Translations under genes and position numbers: made by a program
Origin: an uncultured Clostridia bacterium
Lineage (GTDB): Bacteria; Bacillota; Clostridia; Lachnospirales; CAG-274
DNA length: 64,000 bases
Assembly: GCA_947630725.1 (NCBI GenBank)
Contig: CANRIS010000004.1
Span: forward strand, 86,134-150,133
Direction: 5' to 3'
In this document: positions 25,712 through 35,581 of the stretch, piece by piece
Numbering within the stretch: the first letter of the stretch is position 1
Layout of the letters: each line of letters starts with the position of its first letter
Notes under the pieces: generated by a model
Databases searched by the model: none
What the model saw: the letters and a program-made list of their open reading frames with translations, nothing else
What the model was told of the DNA's origin: nothing

Positions 25712-26175
25712 CCGCTTTTATAAAAATATTTCAAACCCTTATTTATGAAATAAATTTTCAAAATAAAACCCACCGTTAAATATTTTAAGTATTTTCCAAA
25801 ACTATATACTTGGTTGTAAACCCAAATAAAGCATGAAAAGTAAAAGTCATAACAAATTATACTATGGTACACATATAATAATCAAGAATTTAACAATAAA
25901 GTACATGTTATTAATAGTGAGTTGAAAAATTTATTGATAAAAGATTTTTTGATAATAAATTCTTTACATTTATTATTAATGCCTTTATTTACGCAATAAA
26001 TTTCAAAAAGGTTTATATTATTAAAATAATTATTGTATAATACTACATTATGTTTTATAATAAAAGTGTATATTAATAAGTATTAATTATATAAAAGTTG
26101 ATTTTTAATTCTGTAGTTTAATTTACAAATATCGAATGTAAATTTAATATTATTTATAAAAAAGAGGTGCGAAAT
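25712..26175. other. AT-rich intergenic region before the signalling island
   Basis: About 460 bases with no credible reading frame, much richer in A and T than the sequence to its left. It must hold the promoter of the histidine kinase gene, but no clear TTGACA/TATAAT pair stands out. I see no tRNA, terminator or repeat. Confidence 0.6.
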
Positions 26176-28389
26176 ATGGAAAACTGGAAATTCAGACCTA
26201 ATACGCTTGTTACCAAAAATAAAGATTTATCAAATTCAGTTATTAATGAGTTGTATCTTGAAGGTATAATTATGCGAGCTTGTGATGAACATGAATTGTC
26301 ATATCCAAATGCCTTTATGTACAGAAATGAAAAAGAGGCCGAAAAACCTTGGGGTAAATACAAAAAAATTCAGAACAGAGTTTTTTTCAACGCATTTTCC
26401 AAAGTATGCAGAAATTTATGCATAAGCACCCGTAATGGCATAAATATAGATACTAAAATAAATTGTATAGAAAGTGATGCAACCGCTGCCGAATTTATAC
26501 TCGAAAATTATTCTGAAAATGTTACGGAATATAAAATTATAAGAGATATTTGTCATTACTCAAATAATGACGGAAAACAAAATGGAATAAGCTATATGTG
26601 TCCATTCATAGGATATGACGAGATAGCTTTTCCTGTTTATTTATATGACAGGCCTATGGGTGTTCTTATTGTTGGACAAATTCCTCTTGAAAGGCACAGG
26701 GAATCATATTACAAAAAGATCGAAAAGATTTATGAAAATCAAGACTTCTCAGAAAGTATTGATGAGTTAAAAAATAGTTTTAAACCTGTGAATAACCTTG
26801 AAGATATAGTAGATAAAGTAAAGGCTGCTGTTGCTGACATAGAAAAAGAGCTTATTGGTTCTTTTGAATCAAGACAAAACAGATATGTAAATAAAGAAAG
26901 TAGACATTTAATCGAATTTTTCAGAAATAAATTAGAAGAAAATGATTTTTCGACAAAAGCAAGTAATACTAAAGATGTTTTTCCTGCGGAAAAATATTGT
27001 GACAAATACGATAAACTTGGAAAAATAGTCAATGATGTTATGAAAGAATTTTGTAAAAATATAGGTGTCGATGAATATACGGTATTTGTTCCCGAAAGTA
27101 AGAATCTTATAGACAATGATTACACCGTTCTTACTAACGATGCCTTAAAGCTGCATACAGATAATCATGAATCGGGTATAAAGCCTTATTACTGCAATGA
27201 TTTATACAAATATATAGATGGAGATTTATATAATCTTAATTTTATGCTTTTGTCAGATATTTCGGCTGTTCCAACATATCCTATAGCTTTGGTTATAAAC
27301 CGAAATCCTGCATTTGAAAACGTAAATAATTCAGAGGAAAAGGACTGGCTTAAAAATAATCTTAAAAGTATATTTGATTCGGTCGTATCCTATATTCAGC
27401 TCATAGGAACAGAAATTAAATCCGATTATTTCAGAGTATATCTTGAAAATTCCATGAGCATTACAAGACACGAACTGGGACAAAGCAGCAGCGGCAATAA
27501 AATACTGATAGAAAAATTTAAACAAGCAAGAAATAACCAAGGTGAATTATATTCAACATATAAACTTGATAAAAATCTTCAGAAGATATTAAATAACTTT
27601 CTTGATAACTGCGATATATGCATAGAAAACTTTGAAAGCTTTTTATATACATCAGAAATAAGGATAAATGCCTCAAAATACCTGATTGATTTTTCTAACA
27701 AAGAAAATTGGTGTTATTTTTACCCTTATGAAAAATTTTTGTTTAAATGGAGCATTATTTTTAAAGATTATGCAAAGGAAATGAAGCTCAGATTCAGTTT
27801 TCCTTTAATTGAACATTCTGATAAAACCAGACCAATGATGTATGGCGATCCAAATATGATAGAACAGGCTGCCTACAATCTTACATACAATGCCTTTAAA
27901 TATGCGCTTAATGGCACCGAAATATATTTTGACTGCAAACTAAACAACGATAAATCAAAATACGAAATTATTGTTAAAAATTTGGCTCATTCATTTAACG
28001 AAAACAATACGCACGATGAGTCGGAGAAAATATTTGAATATGGAAAAAGAGGATCAAACAATGAAAAAGAAGGCAGCGGTTTAGGGCTTTACCTTACAAA
28101 AAAAATTGCGCAGGCTCATGGAGGAGACGTTGAATGTATTACCAAAAAAATAAGTGATTATGATATTTCTTTAATAGATCTTTATATAAAATACTTTGAT
28201 GAAAATAAAAAATCGTGTTCAGATAAAAAAATCTATGAAGAAATTAAACAAGAGATCATTGACATAGAAGACGACTATATCATCAGTCCCCTACCCGAAA
28301 ATGCATTTACTCCCTTATATGTTAATGGCAATATCTGTAAAGGTACCACAGAGTTTACATTTATATTCTGGGTGCCTTATGTAAAGTGA
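26176..28389 (+). CDS. Sensor histidine kinase with N-terminal PocR-like domain
   Basis: A 737-residue kinase without membrane segments, so cytoplasmic. Residues 25-180 resemble a PocR sensory domain (CHYSN...YMCPFIGYDEIAFPV and PMGVLIVGQIP). A long middle region of unknown fold follows. His432 in SITRHELGQ is the likely phosphoacceptor. The ATPase domain (about 555-690) has the N-box YNLTYNAFKYA and the G2 region EYGKRGSNNEKEGSGLGLYL; the usual DxGxG G1 box is replaced by VKNLAHSF. ATG 26176 has AGAGG 8 bases upstream. Only 19 bases separate it from the receiver gene, so they are almost certainly partners. Base composition is AT-rich, unlike the genes to its left. Confidence 0.88.
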   Translation: MENWKFRPNTLVTKNKDLSNSVINELYLEGIIMRACDEHELSYPNAFMYRNEKEAEKPWGKYKKIQNRVFFNAFSKVCRNLCISTRNGINIDTKINCIESDATAAEFILENYSENVTEYKIIRDICHYSNNDGKQNGISYMCPFIGYDEIAFPVYLYDRPMGVLIVGQIPLERHRESYYKKIEKIYENQDFSESIDELKNSFKPVNNLEDIVDKVKAAVADIEKELIGSFESRQNRYVNKESRHLIEFFRNKLEENDFSTKASNTKDVFPAEKYCDKYDKLGKIVNDVMKEFCKNIGVDEYTVFVPESKNLIDNDYTVLTNDALKLHTDNHESGIKPYYCNDLYKYIDGDLYNLNFMLLSDISAVPTYPIALVINRNPAFENVNNSEEKDWLKNNLKSIFDSVVSYIQLIGTEIKSDYFRVYLENSMSITRHELGQSSSGNKILIEKFKQARNNQGELYSTYKLDKNLQKILNNFLDNCDICIENFESFLYTSEIRINASKYLIDFSNKENWCYFYPYEKFLFKWSIIFKDYAKEMKLRFSFPLIEHSDKTRPMMYGDPNMIEQAAYNLTYNAFKYALNGTEIYFDCKLNNDKSKYEIIVKNLAHSFNENNTHDESEKIFEYGKRGSNNEKEGSGLGLYLTKKIAQAHGGDVECITKKISDYDISLIDLYIKYFDENKKSCSDKKIYEEIKQEIIDIEDDYIISPLPENAFTPLYVNGNICKGTTEFTFIFWVPYVK

Positions 28390-28408
28390 TTTAAGGAGGA
28401 AATTACTT

Positions 28409-28831
28409 ATGAAAATTTTTATTTTAGAGGATGATGCCAATGTGTTCATACTTGTAGATTGGCTCAGAGAAAAACATACGGTTATACACGCTAAAAACAT
28501 AGAGGACGCAGTATACTATCTTGAATATGAAGAAGAAATAGGTCAATGTGATAAATTTATATTTGATGCTGCTGTTCCGGCTGCAACAGTAGAACATTTG
28601 AATGGCGTAACAAAAAAATATAACAAAACACTTAATGGAATAGATCTGCTTATTGATAATATTAAAGCCTGGAATCTTGACAAGGATTTAAATAAAATCG
28701 CCATACTTACCGCATTTGATAAAAAGGTAAAAGATGAGCCAAAGCTGAAGGATTATATAAATAATATAACCTTAATTTCAAAACACGGCAGCGATCTCGT
28801 AAATGATATTATAAATTTCTTAAATAAATAA
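28409..28831 (+). CDS. Stand-alone response-regulator receiver protein
   Basis: A 140-residue single-domain protein. ILEDD supplies the acidic pair (Asp8/Asp9), Asp53 in FIFDAAVP is the probable phosphorylation site, Thr101 lies in AILTAF and Lys125 in LISKHG, the standard receiver residues. The loop after Asp53 is about 25 residues longer than usual. No output domain is present, so it must act by binding another protein; the 1117-residue protein encoded 18 bases downstream is the obvious candidate. AAGGAGG lies before the ATG. Confidence 0.85.
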   Translation: MKIFILEDDANVFILVDWLREKHTVIHAKNIEDAVYYLEYEEEIGQCDKFIFDAAVPAATVEHLNGVTKKYNKTLNGIDLLIDNIKAWNLDKDLNKIAILTAFDKKVKDEPKLKDYINNITLISKHGSDLVNDIINFLNK

Positions 28832-28849
28832 AATTTTGGGAGGTACTAT

Positions 28850-31800
28850 ATGGCTGAAAAAGGATGTTGTTCATGTTTTAAAGATACAGGTATGAAAATG
28901 GTTAAGGCAACTGTAAGTACAGTTGATATTCCATATACTATTGAAGAGCATTTAAGAAGTTTTAGAGATGATGAAAACTATAACATTCTTTACAGCAGCT
29001 GGAAGCTGGAGAAAAAGGAGTATGAAAATCGACTTAAAAATGTTAATATACGATATCAGACCTACAGCGTCCACGATGCGTCTCATTCGGAAACTATACT
29101 TAGGCAGATAGAATTTTTTTTGGGTAAAAATCGCATAAAACAGCTTTCTCCAACAGACACATGGCTTATATTGGAATGCGCTTATTGTCACGATTTAGGC
29201 ATGATAGTTACTGCTCATGACCTTTATAACGAACTTTCGTCATACGGAAAAGACGACTTTGACGAGCTTTCAAAGAGAATGTACGAAAGCAATAATGCTG
29301 ATGTAGTTATGGCATGGAGTTATCTCGAGCCGCTGTTCAGACACAGCACAAAAAAAATTTGTAATGATAAATGTAATTGTAACGAAATTTTTGATAACTA
29401 CAATAATGAAAAGTATAAAAATTTGGAAGATCTTATTTCCATATTTCGTGGTGAGTGGTATGAATGGCCTATGCATTTCGTGAGCTCTTTTATGGTACTT
29501 ATTCAGGAATGGTGCCGTCCGAAGCACGCTGAAATGTCCTACACTAAAATCGTTGATGAAATGGATGAAAAAACCTATGACGGGCTTATACCAAGAAGAT
29601 TGAGGTATCTTATTGCCGATATATCAAAGCTTCATACAGACGAAAGAGAAAATGTAATAGCCACACTAAGTCGTGAAGTACAAGGCTTTTACGTTGATTA
29701 TGCGCACCCAAGATTTGTAGCCATGCTCTTACGCATAGGCGATCTTTTGGATCTGGACAACAACAGATTCAACAAATATCAGCTTGCAGTATCAGGCAAT
29801 CCCAGCTATAACTCATTTGCGCATCAGCTTAAACACCATTCTATGAGAGATTTTCTCATTACACCGGAAGAAATCGAAGTTACCGCAAACTTCAGAACTG
29901 ATGACGCCATGGCAATGCTGCAGAATAATCTTCTCCGAGAAATATTTGATTATGATATAGAAAAAGATGAGGAAAAGAAAGAAAAAGCTGTGCTTTTGTC
30001 ATTGAGGGCATTCAAGGAGCTAAGCGGTTGGTTAAAAATGCTTAGGGAAGAGCTATCTTATTTCAGCCAGAATTGGCTTAGCATTATACCAAAGGGATTT
30101 TCCGGCAACTGTCCTGTATTTCATACCGAGATTATTCTGCTTGACGGCGAAAACATAGATAAAGAGCTTTTGGATCTCAAATACCACATTACTGCCAAAA
30201 GAGCCGCAGAAATAATCGAGGGTTCAAGTTTATACAGAAATACATTTGATGCTTTTGTCAGGGAGGTTCTGCAGAATTCAATAGATGCAACCAAACGCCG
30301 TGTGTATAGAGAACTTAAGAAAAAAAATAAATCAGGATTCAGTAATCCGCTTGAATTTTTCAGATATATTTCTAACGATCTTGAGCAGATTTCCGTTTCA
30401 ATAAATTGCACAATAGAAAACAAATGCTTCAACTTTACAATAAGAGACAATGGTATAGGTATTACGGCAAGTCGTCTAAAGGGTATGCAGCATATCGGGA
30501 ATACATTTGACTTTGAGAGCATAAAAGAAGCTGAGGAAATGCCCTGTTGGTGGAAGCCTACGGGCTCCTTTGGCATAGGTATGCAGACGATATTTTATTT
30601 TACAAGAATGTTTACCCTTATGACCAGAACCGAAGAAGATAACCTCCTTAGAAAAATGAGATTTCATTCGACGCAGATCGGTGGTAAAATTGATACTTTT
30701 TTCGTCAACGATAAAGTGCTGGCGCAGGATTTTGGTTATGGAACAAAACTTGAAATAAAGATTCCTCTTAATATAATGCAGCGTATGCAGGAAAGAGGAG
30801 GGCTTGATGGCGTTGATTATTTTGGAGATGAAATTGAGGAATACTTAAGCAGAATAAATATGACCCTTCAGCAAATAATTGGAAGTTTAAGCCTTCCCAT
30901 TATAACATTGTCACCAATAAGCAAATATCCTACCCCGGACAGTTTTTTACTTAAAAGCTTTGGAAGATATTTTATAAATATTGACAATAATAATTCATTT
31001 GTAACAAATGTATTGGAAGGAAAGTCTGCGGAGAGTTGCTGCGATTATCAACATGAAGGGTTTTCATGCTGGAACTCAAAGACCAATATTCTTATAAGAT
31101 ACAGATGGATAAGATACGAAAAAGAATATTCAGGCGAAAATTTGAAAATATATTTTAATGAAATCCTTGTGGATGACAGACAGCTTCAGAATATGATAGA
31201 CATAAAATTTTTTAATGTCGAAGTATATATATTTGATGCACATTCAGATGATTTTCTGGAAATAAACAGAGATGATTTTTTGAGTGAAAAACATCAACAA
31301 ATTATAGATTCAATAACAGAAACTCATTTTGAGTGTATAAAACTACTGTTGTCTGAAAATCTAACGCCAGAATATGATAAATATATATGGGAATCTGATA
31401 AAAAATCAGGTTATAAATACAGAGTCAAATGTTATCTGAATTTTCTATTAAACAAAACTAATGTTGAACTGCGAACGGATATAGGTCTTAAATTATTCGA
31501 AAAAATAAATTCGATGATATTGCATCTTCATGACTCAAATGTTGATTTTTTACATACGGATGATATTGAAAGTATATGGTTAACAAATATAAAGAACAAA
31601 TATTGCGGACATATGCGTTTATCTTCTACTGAAAGCGGGGACAATTATTACATAATTGAAGATGCTATGTGTGGATACAGTAATCTCGCTGTCAATACAA
31701 TCAAGTGTATTGAGGATATATATGGCTCTTATCTTGTATTATACAAAACAGGAGAAAGAAAAGGCAAGGTAATTGACATATCCAATACAAGCTTTGATAA

Positions 31801-32203
31801 TTATATAAAATATTTATACGAAAAAAATATAAACGAAAATAACAACGGTTTATACAAAAGAATAATACTTCCCGGAAAAAGTGAATATGAAGCCTTGTGC
31901 GTAAAGAAACTTATATTTAACCTGGGTACAAGATTTGAAAAGCAATTTGACAGCGCTATTGTACTGCCATTAACTATTTATGAAATAAAGAAAAGCCTTG
32001 ATTTATATGAAAAAAATAATATCAATGATTTTATAGCTATTATCAAGAATGAATATATTGAAAATACTAATAAAAGCAGCTACAAGAAAATAGTTAATTA
32101 TATCAAAGAACATAGAATAAATGAAACAGCTCAATTTGACAAGGCAAAAATTGAGGAACAATATATAAAACTTATACTAAGAATAATTGATGTATTAAAA
32201 TAG
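28850..32203 (+). CDS. HD-type domain fused to Hsp90-like (GHKL) ATPase, function unknown
   Basis: An 1117-residue cytoplasmic protein. The N-terminal part (about 1-430) is HD-like: His75-Asp76 and His79 in VHDASHSET, then His114-Asp115 in CHDLGM, and further conserved-looking segments (HPRFVAMLLRIGDLLDLD near 285). Residues 460-680 match the Hsp90/GHKL ATPase: Asn476 in VREVLQNSIDAT, Asp533 in RDNGIGI, and the lid GSFGIGMQT near 577. About 430 further residues match nothing I know. HD domains of this kind fused to Hsp90-like ATPases have been described in predicted conflict (defence) systems, so a role in phage or stress response is possible. It is the third gene of a tight operon and ends before a strong terminator. 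Confidence 0.82.
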   Translation: MAEKGCCSCFKDTGMKMVKATVSTVDIPYTIEEHLRSFRDDENYNILYSSWKLEKKEYENRLKNVNIRYQTYSVHDASHSETILRQIEFFLGKNRIKQLSPTDTWLILECAYCHDLGMIVTAHDLYNELSSYGKDDFDELSKRMYESNNADVVMAWSYLEPLFRHSTKKICNDKCNCNEIFDNYNNEKYKNLEDLISIFRGEWYEWPMHFVSSFMVLIQEWCRPKHAEMSYTKIVDEMDEKTYDGLIPRRLRYLIADISKLHTDERENVIATLSREVQGFYVDYAHPRFVAMLLRIGDLLDLDNNRFNKYQLAVSGNPSYNSFAHQLKHHSMRDFLITPEEIEVTANFRTDDAMAMLQNNLLREIFDYDIEKDEEKKEKAVLLSLRAFKELSGWLKMLREELSYFSQNWLSIIPKGFSGNCPVFHTEIILLDGENIDKELLDLKYHITAKRAAEIIEGSSLYRNTFDAFVREVLQNSIDATKRRVYRELKKKNKSGFSNPLEFFRYISNDLEQISVSINCTIENKCFNFTIRDNGIGITASRLKGMQHIGNTFDFESIKEAEEMPCWWKPTGSFGIGMQTIFYFTRMFTLMTRTEEDNLLRKMRFHSTQIGGKIDTFFVNDKVLAQDFGYGTKLEIKIPLNIMQRMQERGGLDGVDYFGDEIEEYLSRINMTLQQIIGSLSLPIITLSPISKYPTPDSFLLKSFGRYFINIDNNNSFVTNVLEGKSAESCCDYQHEGFSCWNSKTNILIRYRWIRYEKEYSGENLKIYFNEILVDDRQLQNMIDIKFFNVEVYIFDAHSDDFLEINRDDFLSEKHQQIIDSITETHFECIKLLLSENLTPEYDKYIWESDKKSGYKYRVKCYLNFLLNKTNVELRTDIGLKLFEKINSMILHLHDSNVDFLHTDDIESIWLTNIKNKYCGHMRLSSTESGDNYYIIEDAMCGYSNLAVNTIKCIEDIYGSYLVLYKTGERKGKVIDISNTSFDNYIKYLYEKNINENNNGLYKRIILPGKSEYEALCVKKLIFNLGTRFEKQFDSAIVLPLTIYEIKKSLDLYEKNNINDFIAIIKNEYIENTNKSSYKKIVNYIKEHRINETAQFDKAKIEEQYIKLILRIIDVLK

Positions 32204-32292
32204 CATAAAAACCCCTAATGTTTAACTATATGATCTGTCAAATGACAGATATAAGCTTCTAAAATTAAAACATATTATTACTTTAGATATAG

Positions 32293-32331
32293 ACAACCCC
32301 TATTCTAAGTTTCGGAACAGGGGTTGTTTTA
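32293..32331 (+). terminator. Terminator of the signalling island
   Basis: ACAACCCC (32293-32300) pairs with GGGGTTGT (32320-32327), the stem extending inward as TATTC/GAACA with a mismatch, followed by TTTT. It lies 90 bases after the stop and closes the three-gene unit. Confidence 0.82.
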
Positions 32332-32376
32332 ATATTTTTTTATAAAAAACTATATAAAAATTAATTAGCTGAAACC

Positions 32377-33042
32377 TCAATAATTATAGTTCCAATATTG
32401 TTTACCTATGTATTCTGCAATTTTAAAATCCTCTTCTGTATTAATATCAACTGCTTCAAAATTACTTACAAAATAAATATATGGTTTTGCACCGATACGA
32501 CAACGATACTTTTTCAAAGAAGATTTCGACATACCATATAAGCCTGTAGTTTCTTCAATAACAGGCGCCATATCTTGACTGCGAGGAAGTATACAAGGTC
32601 TGTAATTTATCGCTGTATCATTAAGCCAGAAAAAGCCCTGATGTTTAATAGCTGTAAAACATGAATCATAAACGGTACTTTCAATCAAAGCATTGGCACA
32701 CTTTTTTATCGAATCAGGTTGCAAATAAGGAGCTGTAGCAAAAAGCTGAAAATAATAATCATAATCTGGATATAAATCAAAATGATAATTAAGCAAATCG
32801 TTGCCATTAGCCGTGTTTTTTGCCAATACTTCTTTCCTGTCAATAACTTTACAACCGTTTTTATCACAATATTCCTTGATTTCATCACTGTTTGTATCGA
32901 TGAATATATCGTCAAATACTTCAGCTTCTTTTGAATGCTCTATTATATATTCATACAATTTTTTTCCGTTCAGCATCCTAAAATTCTTTCCCGGTACTCT
33001 CTCCGAATTTGCTTTAATAGGTATGAAACATGCAGTTTTCAT
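32377..33042 (-). CDS. Cytidylyltransferase family protein (CMP-sugar synthetase-like)
   Basis: A 221-residue nucleotidyltransferase. The start FIPIKANSERVPGKNFRML is the NeuA/KdsB-type nucleotide-binding signature (usually IPARxxSKxxxxKN), and IDTNSDEI matches the next motif. Family members activate sialic, legionaminic, pseudaminic or similar acids as CMP-sugars. No NeuB-type synthase is in the window, so the sugar is unknown. It is the last gene of the long minus-strand polysaccharide cluster, 6 bases after the flippase gene, with AAGGAGTG before the ATG. Confidence 0.82.
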   Translation of the reverse strand: MKTACFIPIKANSERVPGKNFRMLNGKKLYEYIIEHSKEAEVFDDIFIDTNSDEIKEYCDKNGCKVIDRKEVLAKNTANGNDLLNYHFDLYPDYDYYFQLFATAPYLQPDSIKKCANALIESTVYDSCFTAIKHQGFFWLNDTAINYRPCILPRSQDMAPVIEETTGLYGMSKSSLKKYRCRIGAKPYIYFVSNFEAVDINTEEDFKIAEYIGKQYWNYNY

Positions 33043-33048
33043 TTGTAA

Positions 33049-34509
33049 TCACTCCTTGATTTTTTTGAATTTTAAAGTTTTTAACATATTAAAAAAATAT
33101 TTTTTATTTAAGATCACAACTATAACCGTTAACGCAATAATCATATATCTTGCGCACCAATTATCATAAAATAATGTTATACAAAATACAAATAATATTA
33201 ATATAAAAGACAACGTTAATATAAGTTTGATATTGTATATTCTTACTCCTGAAGCTTTTTTATTTAATATAACTATATGAAATAAATAATGTACTAAAGA
33301 AAATAGAATATAACAAAATAAGGTGGTATATCCTGCTGCAATATATCCATACTTTGGAATAAAAATATAGTTTAGTATTATATTTGATGCAGCACCAATA
33401 ACTGACGCACACATAATAAACTTATTTGCTTCAAAATAAAACTCTATATTCCCAAATAAATTATATAAAACAGTAAAATATACTGACAATGCAACCGGTG
33501 GTACAATCCATCTCGCTTCATAATAATCCTTAGATGCAAATAAACGAATAATCTCAGGGCCAAAACAAACTATTACAATAAGAAAACAAGCCCACATAAT
33601 CATAAGAATGTCAACAATACTACCTATATCCGAATACTTTTTTTCTTTCATGGATTTATATGTATAAGGAATAAGCGATCCATTAACTGCAGAAGTAATA
33701 AGTACCATCATCTGTGATATATTATATGCAAGTCCATATATTGCCGCTTCGGACATTCCTATCATTCTACTTATCATAATTCTATCAGCCTGCCCAAGCA
33801 CCGTCATTGACAAATAATGCGGTATAAGCGGTATATTAAACCATAGAGCATATTTCCAAAAAGATTTGACATAAAACCTCTTACCCTTATAAAAATTTAC
33901 AAATGTAAGTATAATACCAACACATATTTGAATACCAACATAAGATAAAACTCTTGCTTCCGCCTTATGTGTACTCAACAAAACAGCAACAACACCGACA
34001 ATTGGACTTATTATAGTCAATAAAAATGTTACAACAACAAGAGGCTTGTATTTATAGTCAAATCTTTGTCTTACGCTCCATAAAGAATATGCGGGAACAA
34101 ATAATAATTCTATAAACATAGCAACAACCAATAAAGTTGGCAAGCCAAGGAGTCTGTTAAAAAATGAATGCCCCAATAAATAAACAAAAAACAATAATGA
34201 AGTCACAGTAATGGATAGTCCATTCAAAGCAGAGGTATATTTTTCTTTTTCATTTTCATATTTTATCATTCCATTGTTAAAAACACCCGCCGACAAATTC
34301 AATGTAGCAAATATAGTCAGAATATTGTACCAAGACTGATATATTGTGAAAATACCATATTCTTCTGTTGTAAGTATTCTTGTAAAAATTGGCAAGGTTA
34401 ACATATTTATGCCTTTTTGCAAAAAGTTACAAACAGTAAACCAAACGGACGCTTTTACCGGTGATGATATATTATCGTATTTTATTAAAAAAAATTTAAT
34501 TTTATCCAT
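33049..34509 (-). CDS. Wzx-type polysaccharide flippase (MATE/MOP superfamily)
   Basis: A 486-residue membrane protein with about 12-14 hydrophobic segments. The N-terminal SSPVKASVWFTVCNFLQKG followed by NMLTLPIFTRILTTEEYG is the standard Wzx start. It would flip lipid-linked repeat units across the membrane for the Wzy polymerase. The start ATG has AAAGG about 9 bases upstream. Base composition is strongly AT-rich, as in neighbouring surface genes. Confidence 0.9.
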   Translation of the reverse strand: MDKIKFFLIKYDNISSPVKASVWFTVCNFLQKGINMLTLPIFTRILTTEEYGIFTIYQSWYNILTIFATLNLSAGVFNNGMIKYENEKEKYTSALNGLSITVTSLLFFVYLLGHSFFNRLLGLPTLLVVAMFIELLFVPAYSLWSVRQRFDYKYKPLVVVTFLLTIISPIVGVVAVLLSTHKAEARVLSYVGIQICVGIILTFVNFYKGKRFYVKSFWKYALWFNIPLIPHYLSMTVLGQADRIMISRMIGMSEAAIYGLAYNISQMMVLITSAVNGSLIPYTYKSMKEKKYSDIGSIVDILMIMWACFLIVIVCFGPEIIRLFASKDYYEARWIVPPVALSVYFTVLYNLFGNIEFYFEANKFIMCASVIGAASNIILNYIFIPKYGYIAAGYTTLFCYILFSLVHYLFHIVILNKKASGVRIYNIKLILTLSFILILFVFCITLFYDNWCARYMIIALTVIVVILNKKYFFNMLKTLKFKKIKE

Positions 34510-34572
34510 TTAAATAACCTTTAAAAGTAAATATCTAATCATAATTACATATAAATATTATGACTAATTTTT

Positions 34573-34590
34573 CCCCCCCCCACACACACA
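34573..34590. repeat. Poly-C tract followed by AC repeats
   Basis: Nine consecutive C residues (34573-34581) then (AC)4, flanked by T-runs, in the 178-base gap between the flippase and the broken acyltransferase. Nothing else is recognisable in the gap. Confidence 0.9.
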
Positions 34591-34687
34591 TTTTTAATTA
34601 TAAGATAAAAATCTGGTATCTTGTTAATGATTTTTATTATGCAATACAAAATATACATTGTTAATACAGTAATTGCGAACTCAGTAA

Positions 34688-35581
34688 TTATATTATAGTA
34701 TAGTATATCCAATGCAATCCGAAGTCATTTGCCATATATTTAAAAATATATCTCGTAAAATAAAAATGAACGCATAAAACAATAATCGAATATCTACCAA
34801 AATATTTTATTGTATTATTAAATCTCATAGCAATGTAGGCAAGCAAACAGGTACCCATTATAGAGGTTATATATAATATTAATTTATACTTACCATAAAT
34901 TAAGGCTATAATATTTATTTCCCCATTATAATAACTAAGTATTATCTAAACAGGCAGTATCAAATACCATTTAAAAATCAACCTTTTTATAAACACCTTT
35001 AGCTTTACGTCTTTGCATAAGTCTCCTATTGTAAAAAAAGATATGGACAATGGCAGCAAGTCGATGCAAAAAATATATCTGTTGTTTATTAATAATGACA
35101 TTAATATCATTACTAAAACAAAAATGGTTTTAACTCTAAAATCAAGTGCTGCAATAAAATAATATATCATTTCACAAAAAAACAGTGACAATAAAAACCA
35201 TAATGGAGTGTTTATTGCAGGAGTACCATCTATAAAAATGAATTCTTTTATAAATTCAAAATTAATATTTCTAAGTAATAAGATTTTTATTAAAAGCTAC
35301 AAAGACGCATCGTATCATACAATAATCAAATATGGTAACAGTAAAGTCATAAATTTTTTTAAAAAGTTTTTATATTTATCTTTTGTTTTGAATAAATATC
35401 CCGATATTATAAAAAACATTGGCATATGAAAAGAGTATATTAAAATCCTGATTGTATCTTTGGCATGGGCTGTATGACCGAACACAACTAATATAATGCC
35501 TAGGCCCTTTAACATATCAATCCAATCTATCCTGTGAGACATAAAGTTAATCACTCCCTCAATATTCAATATTTTTATCAT
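34688..35581 (-). pseudogene. Acyltransferase family 3 pseudogene (three in-frame stops)
   Basis: One reading frame of 297 codons runs from ATG 35581 to a final TAA at 34688-34690. It is broken by TGA (35315-35317), TAG (35297-35299) and TAG (34946-34948), with no frameshift between them. The pieces read RIDWIDMLKGLGIILVVFGH and SFHMPMFFIISGYLF (N-terminal acyltransferase-3 helices with the catalytic His), then TPLWFLLSLFFCEMIYYF, then later membrane helices with NTIKYFGRYSI. Intact relatives acetylate surface polysaccharides in the membrane. Its ATG overlaps the stop of the upstream glycosyltransferase gene (ATGA), so it was once translationally coupled. Confidence 0.85.

Noticed and set aside
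26176..32203. Reading the HD-Hsp90-like protein as a plain HtpG chaperone or as a dGTPase
   Set aside because: The ATPase region lacks the HtpG middle and dimerisation domains in the usual order, and the HD region is fused to it; neither simple label fits.
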